Shown here: positions 1 through 12,072 of the stretch, in pieces
How the letters are laid out: every line of letters begins with the position of its first letter
How positions within the stretch are numbered: position 1 is the stretch's first letter
Source: Hyphomicrobiales bacterium
GTDB lineage: Bacteria; Pseudomonadota; Alphaproteobacteria; Rhizobiales; Rhizobiaceae
Assembly: GCA_900468065.1 (NCBI GenBank)
Contig: UBTA01000011.1
Coordinates: 96,797-160,796 of the forward strand
Direction of reading: 5' to 3'
Length of the DNA: 64,000 bases
The notes under the pieces: model-generated
Database searches by the model: none
What the model saw: only the letters and a program-made list of their open reading frames with translations
Told to the model about the DNA's origin: nothing
Program-made: the position numbers and the translations under genes

Positions 1-94
1 GCTCTCCATGGGCATGTCCGGCGATTTCGATATTGCCGTGCAGTTTGGCGCCACCAGCGTGCGTGTCGGCTCGGCGATCTTCGGAACGCGCTAA
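1..94 (+). CDS. YggS-type PLP homeostasis protein, C-terminal fragment
   Basis: Only the last 30 codons are inside the window; the reading frame begins at base 2 and stops with TAA at 92-94. The residues LSMGMSGDF followed by VRVGSAIFG match the conserved C-terminal end of the YggS/PROSC family, where the LSMGMS and R-G-(S/T)-x-I-FG segments bind the phosphate of pyridoxal 5'-phosphate. Members act in the cytoplasm as PLP-binding homeostasis proteins without known catalysis. The gene runs in the same direction as the acyl-CoA synthetase that follows about 110 bp later. The fragment is short, so the call rests on this one diagnostic segment. Confidence 0.7.
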   Translation, partial: LSMGMSGDFDIAVQFGATSVRVGSAIFGTR

Positions 95-206
95 CTGCCG
101 GGCCGTCCGCAGGGTCTAACGCTTTCGTCTGGCTTCTCCCCGCCCCACCAATCTCCTATGGTCCCTTCTGGAGGCCGGTCCGTCCGGTATGGGAGAGGAG
201 ACGGCG

Positions 207-2114
207 ATGGCGAGCAGCTATTCCGACGTTTACGGCACGTGGAAACAGGATCCTGATGCCTTCTGGGCTGAAGCCGCCCGGGAGATTGATTGGTTCCGGC
301 CGTTTGATCAGGTTTTCGATCCAGCCCAAGGCGTTTACGGGCGCTGGTTTCCCGGCGGCGAAACCAATACCTGTTTCAATTGTCTGGATCGTCAGGTTGC
401 TGCGGGGCTCGGCGAGCAGAATGCCTTGATTTACGACAGCCCGGTGACCGGCACTGTCGAGCATTGGACCTACAGTGCCATCCTTGATGAAGTCGTGGCG
501 CTGGCGTCGGTCTATCGTGATCTGGGCATCGGCAAGGGCGACCGGATCATCATCTATATGCCGATGATCCCGCAGGCGGTGTTTGCCATGCTGGCTGCCG
601 CCCGCATCGGCGCCGTTCACTCTGTCGTCTTCGGTGGTTTCGCGGCGAGCGAACTGGCGACACGTATCACCGACTGCGAGGCAAAACTGGTCGTCTCGGC
701 CAGTTGCGGTATAGAAAGTGGCCGTATCCTTGCCTACAAACCATTGCTCGATGCGGCCATCGAGATCAGTCGGCACAAGCCGGCTCACTGCCTCGTTTTT
801 CAACGCGATGCACTCAAAGCCCACCTGCAAGCCGATCGGGACATCGATTTCGGCTCTGCCGTCACAGCAGCCAAGCATAATGGCGCCCAGATTGCCTGCA
901 CCCCGGTTCTGGCCACCGATCCGCTCTATATACTCTATACGTCGGGGACCACCGGTCAGCCAAAGGGCGTCGTGCGCGACAATGGCGGCCACATGGTCGC
1001 GCTCAAATGGTCGATGCAGCATTTCTTCGGCATCAAGCCGGGCGAAGTCTTCTGGGCAGCGTCGGATATCGGCTGGGTGGTTGGTCACTGCTACATCGTC
1101 TATGGGCCGCTGCTGAATGGCTCGACGGCAATCCTCTATGAGGGAAAACCAGTGGGTACGCCGGATGCCGGCGCGTACTGGCGCGTGATCGAGCAGCATG
1201 GGGTGACCACGCTGTTCACCGCGCCGACAGCTTTTCGCGCCATCCGCAAGGAGGATCCGCAGGGCGAACTGATTCGACGCTACGATCTGTCGAAATTCAG
1301 GGCTTTGTTCCTGGCGGGAGAGCGCGCCGATCCGGATACCGTCGTCTGGGCGGAAGCGAAACTCGGTGTTCCCGTTATCGACAATTGGTGGCAGACGGAG
1401 ACGGGCTGGCCGGTGGCTGGAAATCCGATTGGCCTCGGCTTGCTGCCGGTGAAATATGGCTCCGCTGCGGTGCCCTTGCCGGGATATGACGTACAGGTGT
1501 TGGATGATGCCGGCCATCCCGTCGCATCCGGAACGCTCGGCAATGTCGTCATCAAGCTTCCGATGCCGCCGGGCTGTTTGCCGACATTCTGGAATGCGGA
1601 TCAGAGGTTTCGCGAGACCTGCCTTGCCGAGTTTCCGGGCTATTATCGCACTGCGGATGCCGGCTATATCGATGACGACGGCTACATTTTCATCATGTCG
1701 CGCACCGACGACATCATCAATGTCGCCGGCCATCGATTGTCCACCGGAGCCATGGAGGAAATCTGCGCCAGCCATGCTGACGTGGCGGAATGCGCTGTCA
1801 TCGGTATCGCCGATGCCATCAAAGGCCAAGTACCTGCAGGCTTCCTGGTCATCAATGCCAATGTTTCCCGTGAAACAGCGGAAATCGAAAGAGAAGTCGT
1901 CGGTCTGGTTCGTGAGCGCATCGGCCCGGTGGCTGCATTCAAGACGGCAATCTGCGTCAAGCGTCTGCCAAAGACGCGGTCAGGCAAGATTTTGCGCGGC
2001 ACCATGCAGAAGATTGCCGATCGTGAGGACTGGAAGATGCCGGCGACCATCGACGATCCGGCCGTACTGGACGAAATTGCTGCGGTGCTGCAGACCAGAG
2101 GGATTGGCGTGTAA
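207..2114 (+). CDS. prpE: Propionate--CoA ligase (propionyl-CoA synthetase)
   Basis: AMP-forming acyl-CoA synthetase of 635 aa that activates propionate to propionyl-CoA through propionyl-AMP. Visible motifs are the phosphate-binding loop YTSGTTGQPKG near residue 244, followed by VVRDNGGH as in PrpE rather than the VLHTTGGY of acetyl-CoA synthetase, WWQTETGWP, and [10 protein letters not shown] with the catalytic, acetylatable lysine near residue 594. I chose the ATG at 207 because GAGAGGAG lies directly upstream; an in-frame ATG at 189 overlaps that ribosome site. A clear bidirectional terminator follows. A second family member, acsA, lies 1.1 kb downstream, and the VRD signature favours PrpE here. 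Acetate or other short acids could also be substrates. Confidence 0.86.
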   Translation: MASSYSDVYGTWKQDPDAFWAEAAREIDWFRPFDQVFDPAQGVYGRWFPGGETNTCFNCLDRQVAAGLGEQNALIYDSPVTGTVEHWTYSAILDEVVALASVYRDLGIGKGDRIIIYMPMIPQAVFAMLAAARIGAVHSVVFGGFAASELATRITDCEAKLVVSASCGIESGRILAYKPLLDAAIEISRHKPAHCLVFQRDALKAHLQADRDIDFGSAVTAAKHNGAQIACTPVLATDPLYILYTSGTTGQPKGVVRDNGGHMVALKWSMQHFFGIKPGEVFWAASDIGWVVGHCYIVYGPLLNGSTAILYEGKPVGTPDAGAYWRVIEQHGVTTLFTAPTAFRAIRKEDPQGELIRRYDLSKFRALFLAGERADPDTVVWAEAKLGVPVIDNWWQTETGWPVAGNPIGLGLLPVKYGSAAVPLPGYDVQVLDDAGHPVASGTLGNVVIKLPMPPGCLPTFWNADQRFRETCLAEFPGYYRTADAGYIDDDGYIFIMSRTDDIINVAGHRLSTGAMEEICASHADVAECAVIGIADAIKGQVPAGFLVINANVSRETAEIEREVVGLVRERIGPVAAFKTAICVKRLPKTRSGKILRGTMQKIADREDWKMPATIDDPAVLDEIAAVLQTRGIGV

Positions 2115-2186
2115 ACAAGGGGATTAGCCAGACTGATCCAGTACGGGATATGGTTTGTTTTGCCCGGGAATTGGCTTTCGGGCATA

Positions 2187-2223
2187 AAAAACCCGGATCA
2201 GCTGAAGCCGATCCGGGTTTTGT
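2187..2223. terminator. Bidirectional intrinsic terminator between prpE and trcR
   Basis: AACCCGGATC at 2190-2199 pairs with GATCCGGGTT at 2210-2219. An A-run precedes and a T-run follows the stem, so it can end both prpE (+) and the convergent trcR (-). Confidence 0.85.
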
Positions 2224-2245
2224 CGCTGGAAACGATGTGTTCCAA

Positions 2246-2947
2246 TCAGAAGGCGCCGTCTTCGTCCTCGTCCTTGCGGTCGGACTTGAGGGCCTTGAGC
2301 TTGGAGAAAACAGCGTCGGCGTCGATTTCTTTTTCTTCTTCGCGCTCGTAGGAGAACGGCAGCTTTTCCGTTTCCTTCGAGGCTTCCAGCGTCGCGCCGA
2401 GTTCGGCTGCGGTCGGCAGCGGACGGCCCTTGTTGGCGCGTTCGACTTCAAGGTCGAGGTCGATCTGCGTGCACAGGCCCAGCGTGACCGGATCCATAGC
2501 CGTCAGGTTGGTCGAATTCCAGTGGGTGCGCTCGCGGATCTGCTCGATCGTCGATTTGGTGGTACCGACGAGACGCGAGATCTGGGCATCCTTCAGCTCA
2601 GCATGATTGCGGACCAGCCACAGAATGGCGTTCGGGCGGTCTTGGCGCTTGGAAACCGGGGTATAGCGCGGGCCTTTGCGCTTGTTGTCCGGGACGCGAA
2701 CCTTCGGTTCGGAAATCTTCAGCTTGTGGTTGGGATTGCCTTCGGCGCGGGCGATCTCGTCGCGGGACAGCTGACCGGTGGCGATCGGGTCGAGGCCCTT
2801 GATGCCCTGCGCGGATTCGCCGTCGGCGATTGCCTTGACTTCCAGCGGGTGCAGCTTGCAGAACGTGGCGATCTGTTCGAACGACAGAGCAGTGTTGTCA
2901 ACAAGCCATACGGCCGTCGCTTTGGGCATAAGCAGTTGTTGAGCCAT
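2246..2947 (-). CDS. trcR: DUF1013 family regulator TrcR
   Basis: Soluble 233-aa protein of the DUF1013 family, restricted to Alphaproteobacteria and named cell cycle transcriptional regulator TrcR in current annotation. The N-terminal part (MPKATAVWLVDNTALSFEQI) resembles a helix-turn-helix sensor region. The middle (NAILWLVRNHAELKDAQISR followed by LVGTTKSTI) reads as a second helix-turn-helix. The tail, from about residue 190, is highly charged (SYEREEEKEIDADAV, then KDEDEDGAF). It converges on prpE with a shared terminator and is divergent from acsA, with 236 bp between the starts. DNA binding is inferred from the fold-like pattern and not shown by the sequence alone. Confidence 0.8.
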   Translation of the reverse strand: MAQQLLMPKATAVWLVDNTALSFEQIATFCKLHPLEVKAIADGESAQGIKGLDPIATGQLSRDEIARAEGNPNHKLKISEPKVRVPDNKRKGPRYTPVSKRQDRPNAILWLVRNHAELKDAQISRLVGTTKSTIEQIRERTHWNSTNLTAMDPVTLGLCTQIDLDLEVERANKGRPLPTAAELGATLEASKETEKLPFSYEREEEKEIDADAVFSKLKALKSDRKDEDEDGAF

Positions 2948-3183
2948 GGGTATAGTCCTTCTGTCCGTCCGCGCCGGTGTCGCGGGCCGTGGGGTGTAAC
3001 CACTTTAATTTCCGGGAAATTAGCGCCTCTATACCCTCGTCCTCTCAGAAATGCAATTCTTCTTGAAGAAATGACCTTTTGTCTAATGGACGCCGTGCCT
3101 TGACCTGATATGTATGGCGCCCGAAGCGGGCGAGCACGAGGAGATGTGCCGCCTGAAACTGCCTGCGCAGGGAGGAAATCATC

Positions 3184-5133
<1,950 letters not shown>

Positions 5134-5140
5134 CGCAATT

Positions 5141-5169
5141 CCGAGCCATTCGATCTCCGGATGGCTCGG
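5141..5169. terminator. Hairpin after acsA
   Basis: CCGAGCCAT (5141-5149) and ATGGCTCGG (5161-5169) form a perfect 9-bp stem 8 bases after the acsA stop. There is no clear T-run, so termination strength is uncertain. It also lies just beyond the stop of the convergent nuclease gene. Confidence 0.5.
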
Positions 5170-5175
5170 GTACAC

Positions 5176-5643
5176 CTACCAGGAAGAGCAGGTTTTCGCC
5201 TTGCTTCCGCCGTCATAAGGCGAGACATAGCCTGCCGACAGCATTTCCTGAGCCGGATTCCGTCCGTCGGAAAAGCTGATATCGGCGACAACCCTGCCAA
5301 AATACTTGTCGCCGGAAATATGCGTCAGCTGGATTTCACCCTGATCGCTGGTCAGGCTCGCAAGCGCTGCCCGCGCCTGTTGGCCGGCATCCCGGGTGGA
5401 TGCGCAAGCCGATTTCAGCTCCGGCGCATCGATGCCACGCAGCCGCACATAAACTTCCATGGTCTGTTGCGGCCATGGTTTTGCCGCCACCAGGATCGTA
5501 TCGCCATCGATGACACGGATGACTTCTGCCGTCACCGGTCCCGTGATTTCGATTCGTTTGCCAGATTCAGAAGCATACGAAAAAGCGGCCGGCGACAGCG
5601 CTGCAAAAGCGGCCAAAGGAAGCGGGATCAAGCGAAACATCAT
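5176..5643 (-). CDS. Exported thermonuclease-like (SNase) protein
   Basis: About 155 aa with an N-terminal signal peptide (MMFRLIPLPLAAFAALSPAA, cleavage likely after FSYA), so it should act in the periplasm or outside. The staphylococcal-nuclease fold is indicated by VIRVIDGDTI, VRLRGIDAPELK and KYFGRVVADI. These three segments hold the equivalents of the SNase metal-binding aspartate and the catalytic Arg/Glu/Arg set, so the enzyme looks intact. The start is placed at 5643 (or the adjacent 5640) because the upstream extension to 5679 would put charged residues in front of the signal peptide. Rhizobial genomes carry several such small SNase proteins of unknown substrate. Confidence 0.8.
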   Translation of the reverse strand: MMFRLIPLPLAAFAALSPAAFSYASESGKRIEITGPVTAEVIRVIDGDTILVAAKPWPQQTMEVYVRLRGIDAPELKSACASTRDAGQQARAALASLTSDQGEIQLTHISGDKYFGRVVADISFSDGRNPAQEMLSAGYVSPYDGGSKAKTCSSW

Positions 5644-5693
5644 GGATAGGAAAATATACCGATCATGACGTAATTTCAACAGGAATTATTTCC

Positions 5694-5894
5694 TTAGAAA
5701 TCGATGGCTCGACCGTTGATTTCCCAGTCGCCGAAGCGTGAAGGCTCCGCGCCACCGCGCCCGCCCAGTTCTTCCGGGAGTTCGAGCGGCTTTTGCACCT
5801 TGCGGCGTTCCTCGGCTTCGGCCAATGCGCGTTTAGCGGCCGGCGAAAGGGGTTTGCGCGGCTCCACCGGCAAATTGTCGTTATCGTTTTGCAT
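5694..5894 (-). CDS. DUF1674 small protein (SDH assembly factor 4-like)
   Basis: Short protein of about 66 aa that ends in GGRGGAEPSRFGDWEINGRA followed by IDF, the diagnostic C-terminus of DUF1674. Mitochondrial relatives (Sdh8/SDHAF4) help flavinate and assemble succinate dehydrogenase; by analogy the bacterial protein may do the same in the cytoplasm, but no sdh genes are in the window. I prefer the internal ATG at 5894 (MQNDNDNLP) over the longer reading from 5942, because the extra 16 residues are hydrophobic and not typical of the family. It is divergent from htpX. Confidence 0.8.
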   Translation of the reverse strand: MQNDNDNLPVEPRKPLSPAAKRALAEAEERRKVQKPLELPEELGGRGGAEPSRFGDWEINGRAIDF

Positions 5895-6012
5895 GCGAAT
5901 TTCCGCGAAAAAGTTGAAGAATGCGCCTAATGTCCCCATCATATAGGAAACCTTTGTTCAAGCGAAACCCATGATTCACGTGAAACATTGGCAAACTTTG
6001 GAGACCTGACTG

Positions 6013-6972
6013 ATGAACCTGATGCGCACTGCGATGCTTCTGGCCTTCATGACCGCATTGTTCATGGCGGTTGGCTTTCTCATCGGCGGCAAGGGCGGCA
6101 TGATGATCGCTCTCGTCATTGCCGTCGGCATGAACTTCTTTTCCTATTGGAATTCCGATAGCATGGTGCTGCGCATGTACCGCGCCCAGGAAGTCGATGA
6201 GCACACAGCACCGGAATATTACGGTATTGTTCGTGACATGGCAGCCAATGCCGGATTACCGATGCCGAAGGTCTTTGTCATCGACAATCCACAGCCAAAT
6301 GCCTTTGCCACTGGGCGTAATCCTGAGAACGCCGCAGTCGCCGCCTCCACCGGTCTTTTGAATGCGCTGTCCTATGATGAAGTCGCCGGCGTCATGGCGC
6401 ATGAACTCGCCCATGTGCAGAACCGCGATACGCTGACGATGACGCTCACCGCGACGCTTGCGGGTGCGATATCGATGCTCGGTAATTTCGCCTTCTTCTT
6501 TGGCGGCAACCGTGAGAACAACAACCCGCTCGGCTTCATCGGGACGCTGGTGGCAATGATCGTTGCGCCGTTGGCGGCTGGTATCGTGCAGATGGCGATC
6601 AGCCGGACGCGTGAATATTCGGCCGACCGGCGCGGCGCAGAAATCTGCGGCAAGCCGCTGGCGCTGGCCTCGGCCTTGGCCAAGATCTCGAATTTCGCCC
6701 ATCAGGTGCCGAATGCTGACGCCGAGCGCAACCCGGCCACAGCGCATATGTTCATCATCAATCCGCTGTCGGGCGAGCGCATGGACAATCTGTTCTCCAC
6801 CCATCCGGCAACCGAAAACCGCATCGCGGCACTGCAGCAGATGGCACAAGAGATGCAACCGGTCTCGACGCCGCCGGTCAGGGCTGATAATCCCGTGCGC
6901 AAATCGCGCTCCGTGCCACCGACCGGCTGGGGTCGCGGTGGTTCCGAACCACCGAAAGGTCCCTGGTCTTGA
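6013..6972 (+). CDS. htpX: Membrane zinc metalloprotease HtpX
   Basis: Inner-membrane M48 protease of 319 aa that degrades damaged membrane proteins. Two N-terminal membrane segments (residues about 4-50) precede the zinc motif HELAH at residues 130-134. Two further hydrophobic stretches surround residues 150-195, and the third zinc ligand is Glu201 in REYSADRRG. The C-terminal tail (residues 285-319) is Pro/Arg rich and probably disordered. The stop overlaps the TTG start of rsmB by 4 bases, so the two are co-translated. No heat-shock promoter is evident in the 70-bp gap upstream. Confidence 0.95.
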   Translation: MNLMRTAMLLAFMTALFMAVGFLIGGKGGMMIALVIAVGMNFFSYWNSDSMVLRMYRAQEVDEHTAPEYYGIVRDMAANAGLPMPKVFVIDNPQPNAFATGRNPENAAVAASTGLLNALSYDEVAGVMAHELAHVQNRDTLTMTLTATLAGAISMLGNFAFFFGGNRENNNPLGFIGTLVAMIVAPLAAGIVQMAISRTREYSADRRGAEICGKPLALASALAKISNFAHQVPNADAERNPATAHMFIINPLSGERMDNLFSTHPATENRIAALQQMAQEMQPVSTPPVRADNPVRKSRSVPPTGWGRGGSEPPKGPWS

Positions 6973-8387
6973 CGTCTGACGATAATAAAAACGATTCGCA
7001 TTCGAAACGAAACAGCCGCCCTGCACGTTCGCGCGGTCAAACGGCCGAGAATCCGGCCTTTGAGCGCAGTGACAAGCCCGGAATCCGGGCCAGGCAGGCG
7101 GCTGCCAAGATGCTCGCTGCCGTCGTTGATCGCAAGACCTCACTGGACGGCATGCTGGATGCAGGCAATGGCAATCCGGTCTACCGCGAACTGAACGAGG
7201 CCGACCGCGCTTTGGTTCGGGCAATCCTGAATTCGGCGCTGCGGCAATTGCCGCGCATCGAAGCGATGATCGGTTCGCTGTTGCAAAACCCGCTGCCGGA
7301 AGGTGCCCGGGCACTTGATCATGTCTTGACGGTGGCCGCCGCCCAGATTCTATATCTCGATATTCCCGATCACTCCGCCGTCGATCTCGCTGTCGAGCAG
7401 GCGCAGATCGATCCGCGCAACAAGCGCTTTGCCAGCCTCGTCAATGCGGTGTTGCGCCGTATGTCGCGCGAAAAGCAGGATTTGCTGGAGAATGTCGGCG
7501 AAAAAATACCGGCTATTCCAGCCTGGTTCCATAAACGGCTGGTCACCTATTACGGTGCCGACGAAGCAGCCCGCATCGCTGACGCACTTTTGACCCCCGC
7601 AGCCATCGACCTGACGGTCAAATCCGACACCCACGGTTGGGCCGAGCGGCTGAATGGCCGTCTTCTGCCGACCGGTTCCATCCGTCTTGCCGGGTTTTCC
7701 GGCGCGGTGCCTTCACTTGCCGGCTTCGATGACGGCGAATGGTGGGTGCAGGATGCCGCTGCCGCCCTCCCAGCGAAGCTTTTCGGTTCCCTCGCTGGCA
7801 AACGTGTGATCGATCTTTGTGCTGCGCCCGGCGGCAAGACAGCCCAGCTTATTCTTGCCGGCGCTGACGTCACGGCACTCGATCAGTCGGCAAGCCGGCT
7901 CAAGCGCCTTCAGGGCAACCTTGCCCGTCTGGGGCTGGACGCGGTGACGCAGGAAATCAACATGGCCGATTTCCGCACCGACGAGCTGTTTGATGCTGCC
8001 CTGCTTGATGCCCCCTGTTCCTCGACCGGGACAATCCGCCGCCACCCGGATGTGCTTTGGACCAAGGGTCCGGAGGATATCGAAAAGCTGGCTGTCCTTC
8101 AGGAAAAGCTGCTGCGCCACGCGTTGACCCTGGTGAAGCCCGGCGGTCTGGTGGTCTTTTCCAACTGCTCGCTCGATATGCGGGAAGGTGAAGTCGTCAC
8201 GGAACGTGTTTTGGCCGATGGCAATTGCGAACGGGTGGCGATCAATTCCGTGGACTGGCCGGGCTTGGAAAATGCGGTGACGCCGCTGGGCGAGTTCCGC
8301 ACCACACCGGCAATGATTGATCCGCAGGATGGTTTTTCTGGTGGCCTCGACGGTTTCTATGCCGTCGTCTTGCGTCGCAAGATTTAG
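6969..8387 (+). CDS. rsmB: 16S rRNA (cytosine-C5) methyltransferase RsmB/Sun family
   Basis: 472-aa cytoplasmic methyltransferase expected to make m5C in 16S rRNA. The first 30 residues are basic and low-complexity. A NusB-like RNA-binding domain spans about residues 40-170. The Rossmann domain carries the SAM loop CAAPGGKT from Cys284, the DAPCSSTG motif with Cys350 and the second cysteine at position 400 in SNCSLD, the two-cysteine layout of m5C enzymes. The start is the TTG at 6969, overlapping the htpX stop as TTGA, which suggests translational coupling. The gene order rsmB - heparinase - purH is typical of rhizobia. Confidence 0.93.
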   Translation: MTSDDNKNDSHSKRNSRPARSRGQTAENPAFERSDKPGIRARQAAAKMLAAVVDRKTSLDGMLDAGNGNPVYRELNEADRALVRAILNSALRQLPRIEAMIGSLLQNPLPEGARALDHVLTVAAAQILYLDIPDHSAVDLAVEQAQIDPRNKRFASLVNAVLRRMSREKQDLLENVGEKIPAIPAWFHKRLVTYYGADEAARIADALLTPAAIDLTVKSDTHGWAERLNGRLLPTGSIRLAGFSGAVPSLAGFDDGEWWVQDAAAALPAKLFGSLAGKRVIDLCAAPGGKTAQLILAGADVTALDQSASRLKRLQGNLARLGLDAVTQEINMADFRTDELFDAALLDAPCSSTGTIRRHPDVLWTKGPEDIEKLAVLQEKLLRHALTLVKPGGLVVFSNCSLDMREGEVVTERVLADGNCERVAINSVDWPGLENAVTPLGEFRTTPAMIDPQDGFSGGLDGFYAVVLRRKI

Positions 8388-8414
8388 CGACATCTCTGTC
8401 AACAGGCTCATGGT

Positions 8415-8432
8415 GAGCGTCAATTGACGCTC
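8415..8432. repeat. Perfect 18-bp palindrome after rsmB
   Basis: GAGCGTCAATTGACGCTC is a perfect dyad (9 + 9) 27 bases after the rsmB stop, with no T-run. It could be a weak terminator or an operator. The 11-mer CAGGCACGATC is repeated directly at 8457-8467 and 8489-8499 just downstream, ahead of the heparinase gene. Confidence 0.6.
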
Positions 8433-8595
8433 CCTGTGCGTTTGCCTAAACAAATACAGGCACGATCCATAAAAGTTTAACGGTTTTTCAGGCACGATCG
8501 TCGTCCTGGTAGTATCTGATACGGACAGCAGTCATTCCGGTTTTCAATGCCGCATGACTTAAGTTCGGGAGTAGGGAGACGCGCAGGCGTCGAAA

Positions 8596-10281
8596 ATGCA
8601 GATTTCAGACCGGCAAAGGCTTCTCTATCTGTATCTGCGCGAAGGCTGGCGCCGATTCTCGCGCCGCCTTGCCTTGGGCCGCAACACCGCATTCCGCTTT
8701 ACCGGAACGACGCCGGACCGTTTGATCGTCGCTCCGACGGACTTGCGCGCCACTGATCCATTCGTTGCGCAGGAAATCCTGCAGGGCCGCTTCCCATTGG
8801 CTGGCCGCGTGCTTGAAGCAGCGGGCGAATCGCCATTCGAGATGGACCTTCCGTCGCACGAATTCGCCGTAAGATTGCATTCCTTCGGTTGGGTGCGGCA
8901 CATGCGCACCGTCAAGGAGGACGACGCGTTTGCGCATCTGCGCCATATCGTCAATGACTGGATCGTCACGCATGGACGCTATATCGGCGGAATAGCCTGG
9001 GAAGCCGATATCATTTCTCAACGCTTGATTGCATGGCTCTCGCATTCACCGATCATCCTGCGCAATGCGGAGCACGTGTTCTATCGGCGCTTTCTCAAAA
9101 GCCTTGCCTTTCAGGTGCGCTATCTGCGCCATATCACTGACACGACCTGCGACGGTGAAGCGCGGCTGCGGGCGCGCATTGCGCTGGCCATGGCCTCCGT
9201 TGCGATGCCCGCGTCCGAAGCGACAATCCGCAAGGCCGCCCGCAATCTGGATCAGGAGCTGGATCGGCAAATCCTGCCGGATGGTGGGCACAGCTCGCGC
9301 AATCCGCGAACCGGCCTGGAATTGCTGATCGATCTGCTGCCGTTGCGCCAGACCTATGTCAATCTCGGCCATGAGGTGCCGGCCAAGCTGATCCCATGCA
9401 TCGACCGGATGTATCCTGCCCTGCGGTTCTTCCGGCATGAGGGTGGTGAGCTGGCTCTGTTCAATGGCGCGACTTCGACGCTTGCCAATGAGCTGATGGC
9501 CGTCCTGCGGTATGACGAGACTGCCGGTGCACCGTTCAAGGCCTTGCCGCATCTTCAATATGAACGGTTGGCGCACAACAATGTCGTTGTGATCATGGAC
9601 ACCGGCAAACCGTTGTCGCCGGAATTGTCGCGTACAGCGCATGCCGGCTGCCTGTCGTTCGAAATGTCATCCGGCCGCCACCGGTTCGTCATCAATTCAG
9701 GATCACCAAAGTTTGCCGGCGAACGGTTTCGCCAGCTGGCGCGGTCGACCGCGGCGCATTCGACCGTAACGATCAATGATCGCTCATCGTCGCGCCTGTC
9801 ACAATCCGGTTTCCTCGGTCCCATCGTCACCGGCGGTGTCTCGAAGGTTACAGTACGCCGTGAGGAACGTGCCGGTCAGCCGGATGCCGTCATCGCTAGC
9901 CATGACGGTTATTCCCAGGCCTTCGGCCTGCTGCACGAGCGCGATATCGGCATCAACGGCCAGGCAAATGCAGTCCGTGGCCGCGACAGGCTTTTTCAGC
10001 TGGATGGGTCGGAACCGGCGGAAACCAATAGCGCCGTCGCCGTTGCGCGGTTTCATATTCATCCATCGATCAATATCCGCCAGCACAGCGCCCATGAAAT
10101 CTACCTTAGCGCCCCGGACGGCGAAGTCTGGCTGTTTACCTGCCGCGATGCCGACGTGGTGATCGAGGAAGACATTTTCTTTGCTGATCCATCTGGCGTG
10201 CGTAAGTCGTCGCAGTTGACGGTCACTTTCGCAGTGGCTTCGCAGCCGGAAATCCAGTGGATTTTTTCGCGCGAAGCCTGA
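8596..10281 (+). CDS. Heparinase II/III-like protein
   Basis: 561-aa protein of the heparinase II/III family. The first two thirds form the all-helical (alpha/alpha toroid) part; the C-terminal third, from about residue 340, has the beta-sandwich pattern typical of the family (HAGCLSFEMSSGRHRFVINS, AAHSTVTINDRSSSR). No signal peptide is evident, so the location is unclear. Family members are polysaccharide lyases, but the substrate of the rhizobial protein between rsmB and purH is not established; envelope or extracellular polysaccharide turnover is a guess. The conserved position beside housekeeping genes suggests a core role. Confidence 0.85.
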   Translation: MQISDRQRLLYLYLREGWRRFSRRLALGRNTAFRFTGTTPDRLIVAPTDLRATDPFVAQEILQGRFPLAGRVLEAAGESPFEMDLPSHEFAVRLHSFGWVRHMRTVKEDDAFAHLRHIVNDWIVTHGRYIGGIAWEADIISQRLIAWLSHSPIILRNAEHVFYRRFLKSLAFQVRYLRHITDTTCDGEARLRARIALAMASVAMPASEATIRKAARNLDQELDRQILPDGGHSSRNPRTGLELLIDLLPLRQTYVNLGHEVPAKLIPCIDRMYPALRFFRHEGGELALFNGATSTLANELMAVLRYDETAGAPFKALPHLQYERLAHNNVVVIMDTGKPLSPELSRTAHAGCLSFEMSSGRHRFVINSGSPKFAGERFRQLARSTAAHSTVTINDRSSSRLSQSGFLGPIVTGGVSKVTVRREERAGQPDAVIASHDGYSQAFGLLHERDIGINGQANAVRGRDRLFQLDGSEPAETNSAVAVARFHIHPSINIRQHSAHEIYLSAPDGEVWLFTCRDADVVIEEDIFFADPSGVRKSSQLTVTFAVASQPEIQWIFSREA

Positions 10282-10407
10282 CAATCGCCGCGTTAGGTTG
10301 CTCGCCGCCCTGACTGCGGTTTCTTCATGTGGAAAGCTGTGGTAACGGCAGGCGGACATTTGCCGGAAGACCCTCCCGATATCCGGCGTCTACCAAGGAG
10401 CTTGATG

Positions 10408-12021
10408 ATGGCTGTTGCCTCCAAGAAGATTCCCGCCCCGGATCAGGTTACTGTCCGCACCGCCCTGCTCTCTGTCTCCGACAAGACCGGTATTGTCGAT
10501 CTGGCACGCGCTCTGCATCAGAACGGCGTCCATCTGGTCTCGACTGGCGGCACTCACAAAGCGCTTACCGATGCCGGCCTGCCGGTGACCGACGTGTCTG
10601 AGCTTACCGGTTTTCCGGAAGTGATGGATGGCCGGGTGAAGACGCTGCATCCGGGCGTGCACGGCGGCCTTCTGGCGATCCGTGACGATGAGGATCATGT
10701 GCAGGCGATGGTAACGCACGGTATTACCGGCATCGATCTGGCCGTCATCAATCTCTATCCGTTCGAGGATGTCCGGGCCAAGGGCGGCGATTATCCGACG
10801 ACAGTGGAGAATATCGATATTGGCGGTCCGGCGATGATCCGCGCCTCGGCCAAGAACCACGCCTATGTCACCGTCATCACCGACGCGTCGGACTATACCG
10901 CACTACTGACCGAGCTGGGAACGGGTGCCGCGACGTCCTTTGCCTTCCGCCAGAAGATGGCCGCCAAGGCCTATGCCCGCACGGCCGCCTACGATACGGC
11001 TATTTCCGGCTGGTTTGCAGAAGTCCTCGACACACCGATGCCGCTTCACCGCACCATCGGCGGCGTGTTAAAGGAAGAGATGCGCTACGGCGAAAATCCG
11101 CATCAGAAAGCCGGATTCTACATCACCGGCGAGAACCGCCCGGGTGTTGCGACCGCTACTCTGCTGCAGGGTAAGCAGCTCTCGTATAATAATATCAACG
11201 ACACCGACGCCGCTTTCGAGCTTGTCGCCGAATTCCCGGCCGAAAAATCCCCGGCCGTTGCCATCATCAAGCATGCCAATCCCTGCGGCGTCGCGACCGG
11301 CGCCACCCTGCTCGAAGCCTATGAGCGGGCGCTAGCCTGCGATTCCACCTCCGCTTTCGGTGGCATCATCGCGTTGAACCAGGAGCTGGACGGCGCCACG
11401 GCGGAAGAAATCGTCAAGTTGTTCACCGAAGTCATTATCGCCCCGTCGGTCAGCGACATCGCCAAGGTGGTCATCGCCGCCAAGCCGAACCTACGTCTCC
11501 TGATCACCGGCGCCCTGCCCGATCCGCGCATACCGGGCCTGACGGCAAAGACCGTCGCTGGCGGCCTTCTGGTGCAGACGCGCGACAATGGCATGGTCGA
11601 AGATCTGGAACTCAAGGTCGTTACCAAGCGCGCGCCGACAGCGCAGGAACTGGAAGACATGAAATTTGCCTTCAAGGTGGCGAAACATGTGAAATCCAAT
11701 GCGGTCGTCTATGCCAAGGACGGCCAGACCGTCGGTATCGGTGCCGGTCAGATGAGCCGGGTCGATTCCGCCCGCATAGCCGCCCTGAAAGCCGAGGAAG
11801 CCGCCAAGGCGCTCGGGCTTGCCGCGCCGCTCACCCACGGCTCCGCTGTCGCCTCGGAAGCTTTCCTGCCGTTTGCCGATGGCCTTCTGTCGATGATCGC
11901 CGCCGGCGCCACCGCCGTCATCCAGCCGGGCGGCTCGATGCGAGACCCGGAAGTCATCGCCGCAGCGGATGCTGCCGGTGTCGCCATGGTGTTCACCGGC
12001 ATGCGCCATTTCCGGCATTGA
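10408..12021 (+). CDS. purH: Bifunctional AICAR transformylase / IMP cyclohydrolase
   Basis: 537-aa enzyme for the last two steps of IMP synthesis. The N-terminal IMP cyclohydrolase domain (MGS-like fold) shows [18 protein letters not shown] and [19 protein letters not shown]. The C-terminal transformylase domain shows [26 protein letters not shown] and SDGLL-like PFADGLLSM, ending in GMRHFRH as usual. AAGGAG (10395-10400) sits 7 bases before the ATG at 10408; an ATG one codon earlier (10405) is also possible, whereas a further 78 upstream bases are open but lack family similarity. A strong terminator follows. Confidence 0.96.
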   Translation: MAVASKKIPAPDQVTVRTALLSVSDKTGIVDLARALHQNGVHLVSTGGTHKALTDAGLPVTDVSELTGFPEVMDGRVKTLHPGVHGGLLAIRDDEDHVQAMVTHGITGIDLAVINLYPFEDVRAKGGDYPTTVENIDIGGPAMIRASAKNHAYVTVITDASDYTALLTELGTGAATSFAFRQKMAAKAYARTAAYDTAISGWFAEVLDTPMPLHRTIGGVLKEEMRYGENPHQKAGFYITGENRPGVATATLLQGKQLSYNNINDTDAAFELVAEFPAEKSPAVAIIKHANPCGVATGATLLEAYERALACDSTSAFGGIIALNQELDGATAEEIVKLFTEVIIAPSVSDIAKVVIAAKPNLRLLITGALPDPRIPGLTAKTVAGGLLVQTRDNGMVEDLELKVVTKRAPTAQELEDMKFAFKVAKHVKSNAVVYAKDGQTVGIGAGQMSRVDSARIAALKAEEAAKALGLAAPLTHGSAVASEAFLPFADGLLSMIAAGATAVIQPGGSMRDPEVIAAADAAGVAMVFTGMRHFRH

Positions 12022-12046
12022 TGCTAAGCCCGTAGCGATCAATCAG

Positions 12047-12072
12047 AAACCCGCCTCTCCGGCGGGTTTTTT
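12047..12072 (+). terminator. Intrinsic terminator of purH
   Basis: AAACCCGCC / GGCGGGTTT stem with a 5-base loop and a T-run (12067-12072). Its end overlaps the stop codon of the convergent transporter gene. Confidence 0.88.
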
